A stretch of DNA of 64,000 bases. Origin: Anaerolineae bacterium. Its GTDB lineage: Bacteria; Chloroflexota; Anaerolineae; Aggregatilineales; UBA3940. The notes below the pieces were generated by a model. That model was given only the letters and a program-made list of their open reading frames with translations, ran no database searches and was not told the DNA's origin. The stretch lies in assembly GCA_016926255.1 (NCBI GenBank), contig JAFGOY010000028.1, positions 23,781-87,780 of the forward strand, in the 5' to 3' direction. The position numbers were made by a program, and so were the translations under genes. Below are positions 1 through 9,185 of this stretch, in pieces. Position 1 is the first letter of the stretch. Each line of letters begins with the position of its first letter.

Positions 1-398
1 ACCTGCTCGACCTGCTCAGCGAAAAGACGCCGACCCTGTTTACCGTGTCGCCGCTGCTGGTCGGAGAGGATGCCAACTCGCCACGAAACCAATACCTGGG
101 GAAACTGGCGGAGATCATCGAGGAAGTATCGGCGGACTACCCTGGAGTCACCTATATCGACCTGCGGCAGAAGTTCATCGACCGGCTGGAGGGCAAGCCG
201 ATCTCCGACTACATCCCGCGATATGTCACGCGGACAATCGCCGACACGATGCGGCTGCGAACCCGGAAACGAGTCGACCGGGTATCGGCAAAACGCGGGC
301 TGCACCTGACAATCGACGGGGTTCACCTGAATGGTGCCGGGGCCGACCTGGCTGCGGAGACCTTCGCCGAAGCGATACTTGACGCGGCAGGAGGATAA
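1..398 (+). CDS. SGNH/GDSL-family hydrolase, C-terminal part (5' end outside window)
   Basis: Reading frame is open upstream of the listed GTG to the window edge (LLDLLSEKTPTLFTVSPLLVGED...); C-terminal DGVHLNGAGADLAAE matches the GDSL block V DxxHLN motif. Confidence 0.7.
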   Translation, partial: LLDLLSEKTPTLFTVSPLLVGEDANSPRNQYLGKLAEIIEEVSADYPGVTYIDLRQKFIDRLEGKPISDYIPRYVTRTIADTMRLRTRKRVDRVSAKRGLHLTIDGVHLNGAGADLAAETFAEAILDAAGG

Positions 399-491
399 GC
401 ACGCAAAGGGCAATGTCAACACCCTCTCTATCCCTCCCCCTTCCAGGTTGAGGGAACGAGATTTGAGGTCGAAGGGGATATACAAAAAGGT

Positions 492-526
492 AAGGAGCAG
501 CACAAGGGTGGTTGGTGCTGCTCCTT
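492..526. terminator. Hairpin between convergent genes
   Basis: AAGGAGCAGCAC / GTGCTGCTCCTT 12-bp perfect stem, 11-nt loop, between convergent CDSs. Confidence 0.55.
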
Positions 527-598
527 TGAGTGGGCCGACGGGCCCATGGGCGGTTCGTCCCGGTCCTTAGACGACAGTTGTAGTCGGTATCATTCGAT

Positions 599-991
599 TT
601 ATGAAGCCATATCAAGCAACGTAACCAACTCGTCGACGAAACTGATGGCCTTGATCGGCTTTGGGAAATAGGCCGTAAACCCGGCCCGGCGTGCTTCTTC
701 GAAAACATTGATCGTATCGTAGGCGGTGACGGCGACGGTCGGGATGGACGACAATCGCGGATCGTTTTTCATCGCCTCGACCAGTTCGAAGCCATCCATA
801 CCGGGGAGCATCAGGTCGATGATCACCACAGTCGGGGGGTTATTCTTCAACTTGTCAAGGGCATCCTCAGCCGTAAAAGCCGACTCGACCTCAATCTGGG
901 CGTGTTGCAGGATCGGGACCATGATGGATTGGAAATCCTGCTCGTCATCAACTACCAGTACTCGCCAATCAGTCAATTTCATCATCATCAC
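599..991 (-). CDS. Receiver-only response regulator
   Basis: REC motifs: VVDDEQD, VIIDLMLPGMDG, AVTAYD, FPKPI; overlaps upstream HK stop by 4 nt. Confidence 0.9.
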   Translation of the reverse strand: MMMMKLTDWRVLVVDDEQDFQSIMVPILQHAQIEVESAFTAEDALDKLKNNPPTVVIIDLMLPGMDGFELVEAMKNDPRLSSIPTVAVTAYDTINVFEEARRAGFTAYFPKPIKAISFVDELVTLLDMAS

Positions 992-2433
992 TCAACTTCA
1001 ACTTTCTCACCGGATACCAATGGAAGTATTACCGTAAACGTGCTGCCTTCTCCGGGGGCACTATCTACCTGAATCTGGCCGTCCATTACCCGGACCAATT
1101 CGTTGACAATCGCCAGACCAAGCCCGGCCCCTTCGTACCCACGGCTGCGAGAACTATCAACCTGACGGAATTTTTCAAAGATAATCTGCCGGGCATGGGC
1201 CGGAATCCCGATCCCGGTATCCGACACGACCATGCTCCACGAACCGGCATCAACTTTGCGGAATGCTACGTTGACTTCGCCCTTCTCGGTGAACTTGATA
1301 GCATTGGCAACCAGGTTCATGAGCACCTGTTCCAGGCGACGAAGATCGCCGATAATGACTTCAGGAAGAGCCGGGTCGATCTCAGAAGAATAGACAAGGT
1401 TCTTCTTCAACGCGTCGGTTTCGATGATCCGCTCGACGTTGTGGAGCAAACTGGAGGGTTTAAAAGACATCTCGTCCAGCTCGATGTGATAAGCCTCCAT
1501 CCGGGAAATATCGATCAGGTTGTTGATCAGATCGAGCAGCCGCTCACCGTTGTCACGGATACGACGCGTATTATGATTGGCCCGGTCATCCAGACTGCCC
1601 CCCATCCCCATCAACATCAACTCTGAATAGCCGATAATCGCGTTGAGCGGTGTACGCAGCTCGTGAGAAACTGTCGCCAGGAACTCGCTTTTAAGGCGGT
1701 TGGCTTCCTCGGCTTTTTGAGCCGCCTCGGACAGCCGCTTCGATTGGAGCATATACCGGGCAAAATTACGCTCGCGTATTCCGGCGGAGATGCTAATCAT
1801 GAACGAACTGAAGGCAAGAAAAGCCAGGAGATAACCAGCGGCTGGCATTTCAAAAGCAGACACGTAAGTCTGAAGTATGCCGACCGCGGCCAGACTGATA
1901 ACTGCCAGGATGATCGTCCAGCCAAGCGGGACAAGGAAACTGGCAAAGAACAGGCCAACCATTACATAGCAATAAATAATCACCGCCTGATCGGGGACAA
2001 GGAACACACCAAGAAGAGGCGCAACAAAGCCTACCGGGATCGTCATCGCAACTGCGAGGGGAAATGTTTTTTCCGACCGGCTCAAAATATAGGCGACAGC
2101 ATCCAGGGCAGAGCAGCAGATCGCCGTCAAAAAACCCGGATCGGACAGTAACGATCCATGCTCAGGCCGGGCCAGGAAAGAGGCAGCGGAAGCAATCAAC
2201 AAAGATGGGATCATGAGAACCAGAAACACCCTGAGAAAACGTGTCTGGTGATACCGATAAGAGTTAATGGACTGATCAGCAGAGGGAAAGGTCAGCCAAC
2301 GCCAGAAAGCAGCCCACCATCGGCTCTTGTTCCCAAACCATTCATTTCTAGGTCTTGTTGACGCAGCCAGCACCGGCATCTCCTGGTTGACAGGGTTAGT
2401 CATCTCTGGGTGGTTGTCCGAATGATGTACCAT
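988..2433 (-). CDS. Membrane sensor histidine kinase
   Basis: Multiple hydrophobic segments, H-box VSHELRTPLNAIIGYSE, N-box NLVANAIKF, DTGIGIP and GAGLGLAIV motifs. Confidence 0.92.
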   Translation of the reverse strand: MVHHSDNHPEMTNPVNQEMPVLAASTRPRNEWFGNKSRWWAAFWRWLTFPSADQSINSYRYHQTRFLRVFLVLMIPSLLIASAASFLARPEHGSLLSDPGFLTAICCSALDAVAYILSRSEKTFPLAVAMTIPVGFVAPLLGVFLVPDQAVIIYCYVMVGLFFASFLVPLGWTIILAVISLAAVGILQTYVSAFEMPAAGYLLAFLAFSSFMISISAGIRERNFARYMLQSKRLSEAAQKAEEANRLKSEFLATVSHELRTPLNAIIGYSELMLMGMGGSLDDRANHNTRRIRDNGERLLDLINNLIDISRMEAYHIELDEMSFKPSSLLHNVERIIETDALKKNLVYSSEIDPALPEVIIGDLRRLEQVLMNLVANAIKFTEKGEVNVAFRKVDAGSWSMVVSDTGIGIPAHARQIIFEKFRQVDSSRSRGYEGAGLGLAIVNELVRVMDGQIQVDSAPGEGSTFTVILPLVSGEKVEVE

Positions 2434-2571
2434 GTGCCTCTTTATACTATCAGCAATATGTATACAATTTATATATGTAGAATCCGCAAGCCTGGCAAAA
2501 TGTTGTATTGGGAGGGGGTTGTGAAGGCCGGAAGGCAGGCGTGGATGATGGTTGTAACAGACGCGTTACGA

Positions 2572-3264
2572 TTATATTCGGGAGCAAAAACGGTATCCAA
2601 AACCGTGATAGTTGATAATATAGCGCGGACTGCCCGGATCAGGCTCAAGCAGTTTCCTCAGCCGCCGGATATAGATTCGAACGTACTGCACGTTCTCGTC
2701 ATGGGTGCCGTCGGGCCATAATTCTTCGATGATTTCTTCGGTCGGAACGGTCTGGTCGATATTGCGGACAAGCAGCGACAGCAGACTCTGCTCAAGGTAG
2801 GTGAGCGATATCCGCTCGCCTTTTACAAAGTATTCCTCACGGGTGAGGTTAAGCATCAGATGGTCGTCGACATACACCGGGTGACTGTCCTGATCGGCGG
2901 CGCTCGTAGAGAGCCGGATCAGGGCCTTGATCCGGGCAAGAAAGACAGCGAGGTCGATGGGTTTTACCAGGTAACTGCTTGCCCCCAGTTCAAGGCCGCG
3001 AATCTCATCTTCGCTTTCACGGGCAATCGCCGAAACCATCAGGATAGGCACCCGCGAGAAGGTGCGAATCTGGCGGCAGATTTCCCAGCCGTCCATTTCG
3101 GGAATGAGGATATCGAGGACGATCAGATCGGGGGATTGTTCCCTGACATAAAGCAGCCCGGTCTGCCAGTTCAGAGCGGACAGCACTTCATAGCCCTCCG
3201 CAGTCAGGAAAGGAACGACCACTCTATGCACATCAGGATCGTCGTCGATTACAACAATTCTCAC
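2572..3264 (-). CDS. OmpR-family response regulator (REC + winged helix)
   Basis: VIDDDPD, IVLDILIPEMDG, LVKPID; C-term NVQYVRIYIRRLRKLLEPDPGSPRYIINYHGFGYRF. Confidence 0.93.
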   Translation of the reverse strand: MRIVVIDDDPDVHRVVVPFLTAEGYEVLSALNWQTGLLYVREQSPDLIVLDILIPEMDGWEICRQIRTFSRVPILMVSAIARESEDEIRGLELGASSYLVKPIDLAVFLARIKALIRLSTSAADQDSHPVYVDDHLMLNLTREEYFVKGERISLTYLEQSLLSLLVRNIDQTVPTEEIIEELWPDGTHDENVQYVRIYIRRLRKLLEPDPGSPRYIINYHGFGYRFCSRI

Positions 3265-3428
3265 AAAAAAACCTTAGCAACCATATATCATAGAACAATC
3301 GTACCTGAAAACAGGGGAGTAGAGCAACCCGGTTTTTAGTAGAAATCGTAATCGGAGGGATAAGTATTAGGTATAGTATTTAACCCGGCGAAGATCGATA
3401 AGCGATCAGTAATAATCAGTGGAATCGA

Positions 3429-4469
3429 TCAGGGACAATCGGGGAGCAGCGGAGCGATCCGGTCGGCGGCGTATTCGGCGGCGATGGCATGGCCGATTTC
3501 GTTGGGATGCTGGTCGACCGGGTGGACCCAGAGCGTTTCGCCAGTTTCGCCCTCGAAAGCAGGGAACAGATCATAGGCGGTGATGCCTGCCGATCCGGCA
3601 GCCTCGATCACTTTCTGGTGGATCGCGGTGAAGGGATAACTGTCGTCAAGATGGAACAAGACCGGGTGGACGAACAACACGACGGGTGTTTCGTTCCGGG
3701 CAGCGAGTTGAGCAAGGCGATCCATATCATCGACAACCGTTTGCCAGCGCTCGCTTTCCGGCAGGTAGGCGCTGTTGTACTCGTCGATCATGTCCTGGGT
3801 TGAACTGCGGGTATCGAGGCCGGTCGCCAGCAGATCGATCAGTGCCGAGTGCTGCCGCAGCCGGGGCAGGTGCCGTCCATAGCGGGCGATGTCGGCACCC
3901 AGATAACCGAGCGTGCCCCCAGTTTCGACATCGTTGAGGAAGTACCAGATCACCAGCAGGTCGGTATCGAACGCGGCGGCCTGCTCCTCGTAGATTTCGA
4001 GATAGTCATCGAACGACGTGCCGGAACTGGCGAAATTGTAGACTTCGACCGGGCAGCCAACCTGCTCGGAGAGCAGCGCTTCCATGCGGTAAGCGGCGGT
4101 ATCTTCCAACCAGACACCTTCACCATAGGCAAAGGAATCACCAAGCAGGGTGATTCGCAGCGTGCCGGGTGGGATCGACGGCTGAAATTCTTCGTCGCGG
4201 AAACCGAGCGAATTGGGGTAAAAGATCACCGAGTTGTCCTCATCGAAATAGCCTCTTGGATTACTGGGGTAGCGGTAGCCCCATTCGGAGGAGTCATCGA
4301 CGTAGAAGGGTTCACGGGATTCCATATAGACCATCGATTTGACCGGGAACAGCCGGAGGGCGATCTCCAGCAGGACGAGGGTCAGCAGGACGGCGACAAT
4401 TGCCAGCCCCAGGTTTTGAACCCAGGGCAATCTCAAAAAGCGAAAGGGTCGATTATTCTTCCCGGTCAA
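3429..4469 (-). CDS. Membrane-anchored SGNH/GDSL-like hydrolase
   Basis: LLGDSFAYGEGV block I and VDQHPNEIGHAI block V; N-terminal TM. Proposed TTG start at 4469 is preceded by GGAGG; the ORF track extends it to 4532. Confidence 0.72.
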   Translation of the reverse strand: MTGKNNRPFRFLRLPWVQNLGLAIVAVLLTLVLLEIALRLFPVKSMVYMESREPFYVDDSSEWGYRYPSNPRGYFDEDNSVIFYPNSLGFRDEEFQPSIPPGTLRITLLGDSFAYGEGVWLEDTAAYRMEALLSEQVGCPVEVYNFASSGTSFDDYLEIYEEQAAAFDTDLLVIWYFLNDVETGGTLGYLGADIARYGRHLPRLRQHSALIDLLATGLDTRSSTQDMIDEYNSAYLPESERWQTVVDDMDRLAQLAARNETPVVLFVHPVLFHLDDSYPFTAIHQKVIEAAGSAGITAYDLFPAFEGETGETLWVHPVDQHPNEIGHAIAAEYAADRIAPLLPDCP

Positions 4470-4597
4470 AGTCGAGCCTCCGGTGATTTCTATCCACAGA
4501 TGACACAGATAGCACAGATATAGAAATAACACAGACAGCAGGGCTATTTATCCGCGAATTGCGCGAATTGCGCAAATGAATCTCACCGCAGAGGACG

Positions 4598-4643
4598 GCG
4601 ACCATTCTGGTCGCTCAGGAGTTTCGCCTGTGCGAAACGTCCA
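4598..4643. repeat. Double-hairpin intergenic element, copy A
   Basis: GCGACC-attct-GGTCGC then TCAGGA then GTTTCGC-ctgt-GCGAAAC GTCCAC; similar to 11673-11720 and 13859-13883. Confidence 0.6.
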
Positions 4644-4670
4644 CGCAGAGATCGCAAAGGAGAAATCCAC

Positions 4671-4724
4671 CCACCCCCTTCGACCGATCTACGGTCGGCC
4701 ACTTCCCCCTTTCAGGGGGCAGAC
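4671..4724. repeat. Intergenic palindromic element, family I
   Basis: CCACCCCCTTCG-[variable stem]-ACTTCCCCCTTTCAGGGGGCAGA; further copies near 8972-9075 and 38706-38760. Confidence 0.65.
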
Positions 4725-4746
4725 AAGCGCTTATGCAGGATCGAAA

Positions 4747-4785
4747 CGGGGCGCTGGCAGATGTCTGATATCTGCCAGCGCCCCG
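4747..4785 (-). terminator. Strong hairpin downstream of the clostripain-like gene
   Basis: CGGGGCGCTGGCAGAT / ATCTGCCAGCGCCCCG 16-bp stem, 7-nt loop, immediately 3' of the minus-strand CDS. Confidence 0.6.
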
Positions 4786-4804
4786 CGTGGTTAGATACTC
4801 CGGG

Positions 4805-7345
4805 TTACTCGGTGACGGTCACCCAGGTGTACTTCTCGTAGAGATTGCCTTCCATGTCTTCGACGATGAAGCCAAGCAAATAATCGCCGGGGTCGGCATC
4901 GACCGACCACCACTGGATGACCTGATCCTCTTCACCGGTGAAGGTGATCGAATAGCCATCGTAGTAGTTCCAGACGACCTCGTCGCCCTCCCCTTCTTCG
5001 AGCCACCAGTCCGCGACGATAAACTGATCGCCGGGCTGGGGAGTGATCTGACGCGGCGCGCCAAACCCGTCGGCGGTGCCGGTGAAACCATAGACCTCGA
5101 TCAGGTCGCCCTCTTTGTTGTCGAAGCGCAGGTAGGCATCGCGTTCTTTGCCAGTCGAGGCGGAGACGTAGGTGCCTTCGACAAGATAGGTGGCATCTTC
5201 GGCAGTCTCGCCGAACTCTTCCGGCTCAAGGACGGCAAAGACGAAGTTGACCTCGTCGTCAATGGCATAGTAGATCGGCTCCCATTCGAACTCAAGCTCG
5301 ATTGGCCCTTCACCCCAGTCGGGATAGTAGATGCCGCCGATTTCGAGCGAGTCCCCGATGTCGATGTAGTCCTGGTCGATCATCTGGAGGGCATTGTACT
5401 CTTCGTTGTACCAACCGGCGAAGAAGTAGATATAGGCAATCTGGTCGCCGGTGATGGTCGAGGACATGGTGACGAAGTCGCCGGTGCCGGTGGTGACGGT
5501 ATCGGCAGAGAGGACGATATCGGTGATCTCGACGCCCTGAGTCGCGCCCGGTGCTTCGTATTCGGCGCTGCGCTCGGCGACGGCGACTTCGGCGGGGAGG
5601 ACGGTGGGCATCGGGACGCCAACGTAGTGATAGAGCAGGAAGTCATCCCAGAGAGTGTTGGCGGCAAAAGTATAGGAGACGCTGGTATAGGACTCCGACC
5701 CGCCGTAGTCGGTCTGGTAGAGGCTCGAATTGGGGAAGTAGATCGACACGCCGTTCGAGCCAGGGCGGGCCTTGCCGTGCTTTTCCGCTACCACGAACTG
5801 ATTGAGGGCGGCGACGAGATCGACATACGCCTGCTGCACGGCAGGGTCACCGCTTTCGACGGTGACGATTTCGGCAAAGTTCCCAAGATCGATATAGGGG
5901 GGAAGCTGCGAACCAAAGACATCCTGGTAGGACTGGGCATAGGTGCGCGACTCGGCGACAATCCCCTGGTCGATGCCGCCAATGGCAAGGGCCAGATCGT
6001 CGACGGCGGTGTTGAGGGTCTGCATCTGGCCAAGATCGACTGTCGCCAGGGTGATGTCATTGCCGAGGATGTTTTCGAGTTCCGGCTCCCAGAGGGTGTA
6101 GATATCCTCAGTGATGTAGCTATCGACAATCGCCCTGCCGAGATCGGCTCCGGACATGCCGGGGTTACTGACGAGCGATTGGAGGAAGCTGGAATAAGCC
6201 CACCCTACCCCCGGCTCGACTTCCTGGGAAGCGACTGCATAATTGGCATAGGGGGCGATGGCGTTGTAAACCTCGATGTGGCTCATCAGGCAGGCATCGA
6301 AGCCAATCAACTCCAGCTTGTCGATGCCGGTGATCCCCTGAATCTCGTGGAGGGCAGATTCGAGTTCCATCAGCCAGAGCATATCGCCAAAGCCGCGTGC
6401 CAGCGGGATGTCGTCGCGGCCAAGACCATAGGCGGTGGGGTCAGACCAGCCGCCGGGCCAGCCGGTGCCGTGATCGGAGAGGATCAGCGCATAGTTGTCG
6501 GCGGGATAGTTGGTGACCGACCAGGAGACGAAATCGACCAGGGAGTCCATATCGGCCATGTTGACCTCGCCCAGGTCGGCAAGCTCCGGCGAGTTGACCC
6601 ATTCGAGGTCGTTATCGGCCTGGAGATAAAAACGCTTGGTGGTCGTCCAGTTACCGCCGCCGTTATACCCGCCTTCGAAGCGGTCGATCTGCGAGATGAT
6701 ATTTACCTGATCGCTGGAGCCGACGATTTCGGCCTCGTTGAGGTCAACATAGATGTCCATTTCCAGCATTTCGTCGTCGGCATCCTGGTAGAGCATCACC
6801 GTCCAGGTTTCGCCGCCAGCGGTGGATGGCGCAGTGGGTTCGATGACACCGCCGGATGCGCCGGTGCCGGAGGTGATGTTCGCGCCAATCGTCCAGACGA
6901 TGGGGCCAAACACCTCGATCTCGTAAATCTCTTCGAGGGTCACGCCTTCACCGGGGGAGCAGTCGACGGCGAGGACGTCGTAATAATCGGGTGTGTCGAC
7001 GGTGTAGACGATGCTCGCGCCGGGGGCGAGGACTTCGGTGAGGATGTTGGCTCCCCAATATTCGGAAGTGGTGGGATCAATATAGATGCCGCAGATGTCG
7101 ACGCCGTAGTCGTTGATAATCGTGATGGTGGGCGCGCCGGTCACGTCAGGGGGGGCAGACTCTTCTGCGATTTCGTCAGCCTTTTCGAGTGCGTCCTGGG
7201 TGGCAGCAATGATCGCTTCCTGGGTCATCAGTTCGGTGTTAATTGCATCGGTGGTTCCGCAGGCCAGCGACACAAGAATGACTGCCAGGAGGACAGTCAA
7301 CCAGGGCAGCCAGCGTTTACCGTATCGAGCAGAGTGATTTTCCAT
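4805..7345 (-). CDS. Clostripain-like (peptidase C11) secreted lipoprotein
   Basis: Lipobox-like LVSLAC; catalytic context LILSDHGTGWPGGW and LIGFDACLMSHIEVY. Start at 7345 (MENHSARYGK) proposed because AAAGGAG lies just upstream; ORF track start is 7387. Confidence 0.85.
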   Translation of the reverse strand: MENHSARYGKRWLPWLTVLLAVILVSLACGTTDAINTELMTQEAIIAATQDALEKADEIAEESAPPDVTGAPTITIINDYGVDICGIYIDPTTSEYWGANILTEVLAPGASIVYTVDTPDYYDVLAVDCSPGEGVTLEEIYEIEVFGPIVWTIGANITSGTGASGGVIEPTAPSTAGGETWTVMLYQDADDEMLEMDIYVDLNEAEIVGSSDQVNIISQIDRFEGGYNGGGNWTTTKRFYLQADNDLEWVNSPELADLGEVNMADMDSLVDFVSWSVTNYPADNYALILSDHGTGWPGGWSDPTAYGLGRDDIPLARGFGDMLWLMELESALHEIQGITGIDKLELIGFDACLMSHIEVYNAIAPYANYAVASQEVEPGVGWAYSSFLQSLVSNPGMSGADLGRAIVDSYITEDIYTLWEPELENILGNDITLATVDLGQMQTLNTAVDDLALAIGGIDQGIVAESRTYAQSYQDVFGSQLPPYIDLGNFAEIVTVESGDPAVQQAYVDLVAALNQFVVAEKHGKARPGSNGVSIYFPNSSLYQTDYGGSESYTSVSYTFAANTLWDDFLLYHYVGVPMPTVLPAEVAVAERSAEYEAPGATQGVEITDIVLSADTVTTGTGDFVTMSSTITGDQIAYIYFFAGWYNEEYNALQMIDQDYIDIGDSLEIGGIYYPDWGEGPIELEFEWEPIYYAIDDEVNFVFAVLEPEEFGETAEDATYLVEGTYVSASTGKERDAYLRFDNKEGDLIEVYGFTGTADGFGAPRQITPQPGDQFIVADWWLEEGEGDEVVWNYYDGYSITFTGEEDQVIQWWSVDADPGDYLLGFIVEDMEGNLYEKYTWVTVTE

Positions 7346-7541
7346 TCCCATTGCTCCTTTGATCAATAAAGACGGTTCGCTTTTCAAGGATACTCAACTG
7401 CTTCCGTGTTCTCCCAAAACATTAACAATTAGACTCTATTCTTTTTTGTACGGCGGGGCGAATCGGGGAAGGATTCCCAGGTATAAAAGTTTAGGAATTT
7501 AATTCGACCATACTCCCTGTTTTGTGGTTGGATTGAATTGT

Positions 7542-7606
7542 CGATCACCCCCCTGCGTCTCACTGCGTTCGACGCTGCCCCCCTTAGCAAAGGGGGGCGG
7601 CATAAC
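7542..7606. repeat. Intergenic palindromic element, family II
   Basis: GATCACCCCCCTGCGTCTCACTGCGTTCGACGCTGCCCCCCTTAGCAAAGGGGGG; near-copy at 42356-42411. Confidence 0.6.
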
Positions 7607-7966
7607 TTTTTATGCGCTGGAACCGTTGTGACCGGGTCATTTATTCAAACGGGCTAAAATCGATTTGCCGCCTACGGCAACCGGGCCTCCGGCTGCAATG
7701 GACGACGACCTCTGGTCATCTGGCGGCAAACTACATCGGAATTCGGGCTTACAGGGCAATAGGATAACATATCCGGTGGAAAGCGGAGAGTAAAAGAATA
7801 TGTATCGATCATTTATGAATTTTATCTAAAACCTGGTTCAAGTGTATTGCTCCGGCATGCACCGTACTATATACTTCGAAAAGGATAGGTTCATCGGAAT
7901 ATATACTCCCACAACCACAACTTCGTAAGCCACCTACCACAGAACGGAAACCATCGGAGGGCATCA

Positions 7967-8932
7967 ATGAGAAAACGAGTTCTCGCCAGGCTAGTGACTT
8001 TGAGCATCTTACCGGTATTAATGGCTGCGTGCGGATCGCCCACCGTGACAGAGACAGCCCCCATCGAAGAGGAAGAACCAACAGCGGAAGCCCCGGAAGG
8101 TCGGGCGCTGGTCTTCGGCGATATCTCCGACGACCCCGGCGAAGTGATCGAGGGGACACAGCCGCTGGCCGACTACCTGGCCGAACATCTGAATGATTAC
8201 GGGATCAGCGAGGGGCAGGTCAGAGTGGCGACCAGCGCCGACGAGATGACCGAAATGCTAAAAAACGGCGAGGTCGATCTGTACTGCGACAGCGTCTACC
8301 CGGCGACGTTGATCAGCGACACATCAGGGGCGAAGCCGATCCTGAGACGGTGGCGCTACGGTGTCGAGGAGTACCATACGCTGATCTTCGCCAGCAAGGA
8401 AAGCGAGATTGACTCGATTGAAGACCTCGCGGGCCATATGATCGCGATGGACAACCCTTATTCGACCACAGGTTACGCGATGCCCTCTGCGTTCCTGATC
8501 GACAACGGGATGTCGATCACGATCAAACAATCGGCGAATGACCCGGTAGCCGACGACGAGATCGGGATCGTATTCAGCTATGACGACGAAAACACGCTGC
8601 AATGGGTGTTGAGCGGATTGGTCGCTGCCGGTGCAACCGACGACGTTTCCTACGACCTGTTTTTTCCGGAAGAAGCTAAAGAAAAGGTCCTGATCCTGGC
8701 CGAGACGGAGTCGGTGCCCCGGCAGGTGGTGGTCGCCGGCCCGGAGATGGACGGCGATCTGCTGGAGGCGGTGACGGAACTGCTGGTCAATGCCAACGAG
8801 GACGAGAACGCCGCTGAAGCCCTGGAAGCGTTCCAGACCACAGAATTCGACGCGTTCCCGGAGGGGATCGATGATGCGCTGAACCAGATGCGCGACCTGA
8901 TGGAAGTCGTGCAGGCGATCCCGGCGGGATAA
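7967..8932 (+). CDS. PhnD-like phosphate/phosphonate-type substrate-binding lipoprotein
   Basis: Lipobox LMAAC; type-2 periplasmic-binding features (DLYCDSVYPATLISDTSGAKPILRRWRYGVEEYHTLIFASKESEIDSIEDLAGHMIAMDNPYSTTGYAMPSAFL). Confidence 0.75.
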   Translation: MRKRVLARLVTLSILPVLMAACGSPTVTETAPIEEEEPTAEAPEGRALVFGDISDDPGEVIEGTQPLADYLAEHLNDYGISEGQVRVATSADEMTEMLKNGEVDLYCDSVYPATLISDTSGAKPILRRWRYGVEEYHTLIFASKESEIDSIEDLAGHMIAMDNPYSTTGYAMPSAFLIDNGMSITIKQSANDPVADDEIGIVFSYDDENTLQWVLSGLVAAGATDDVSYDLFFPEEAKEKVLILAETESVPRQVVVAGPEMDGDLLEAVTELLVNANEDENAAEALEAFQTTEFDAFPEGIDDALNQMRDLMEVVQAIPAG

Positions 8933-8971
8933 GGTTCCGTATACAGGCTCGCTTGCAGGGATTCTCTATTT

Positions 8972-9075
8972 ATCCCCCTTCGAACGACCTTCGGTCGGCC
9001 AAGCGATGTTTTTGTCGTTCACTTCCCCCCACCCCCTTCGCCGCTGCGCGGCACTTCCCCCTTTCAGGGGGCAGA
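8972..9075. repeat. Tandem/nested copies of family I palindromic element
   Basis: CCCCCTTCGAACGACCTTCGGTCGGCC...GTCGTTCACTTCCCCC followed directly by CACCCCCTTCGCCGCTGCGCGGCACTTCCCCCTTTCAGGGGGCAGA. Confidence 0.6.
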
Positions 9076-9185
9076 TACCGGGACAGGTGGGCATAAATCG
9101 TAAGTAACGGGTTAATTAGCGTGGACCACCAAACAGGCTCCAACAAACAGGCGTTAAGCAGCGCCAACCTCCTTAGCAGGGGAGA

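Noticed and set aside
4787-7369. 860-aa plus-strand ORF opposite the clostripain-like gene
   Set aside because: It is the mirror frame of an equally long minus-strand ORF that has a signal peptide, lipobox and C11 catalytic motifs. The plus-strand translation is low-complexity (GVGIDR, VVDDGDG-like) with no recognisable domain; likely a high-GC antisense artefact.
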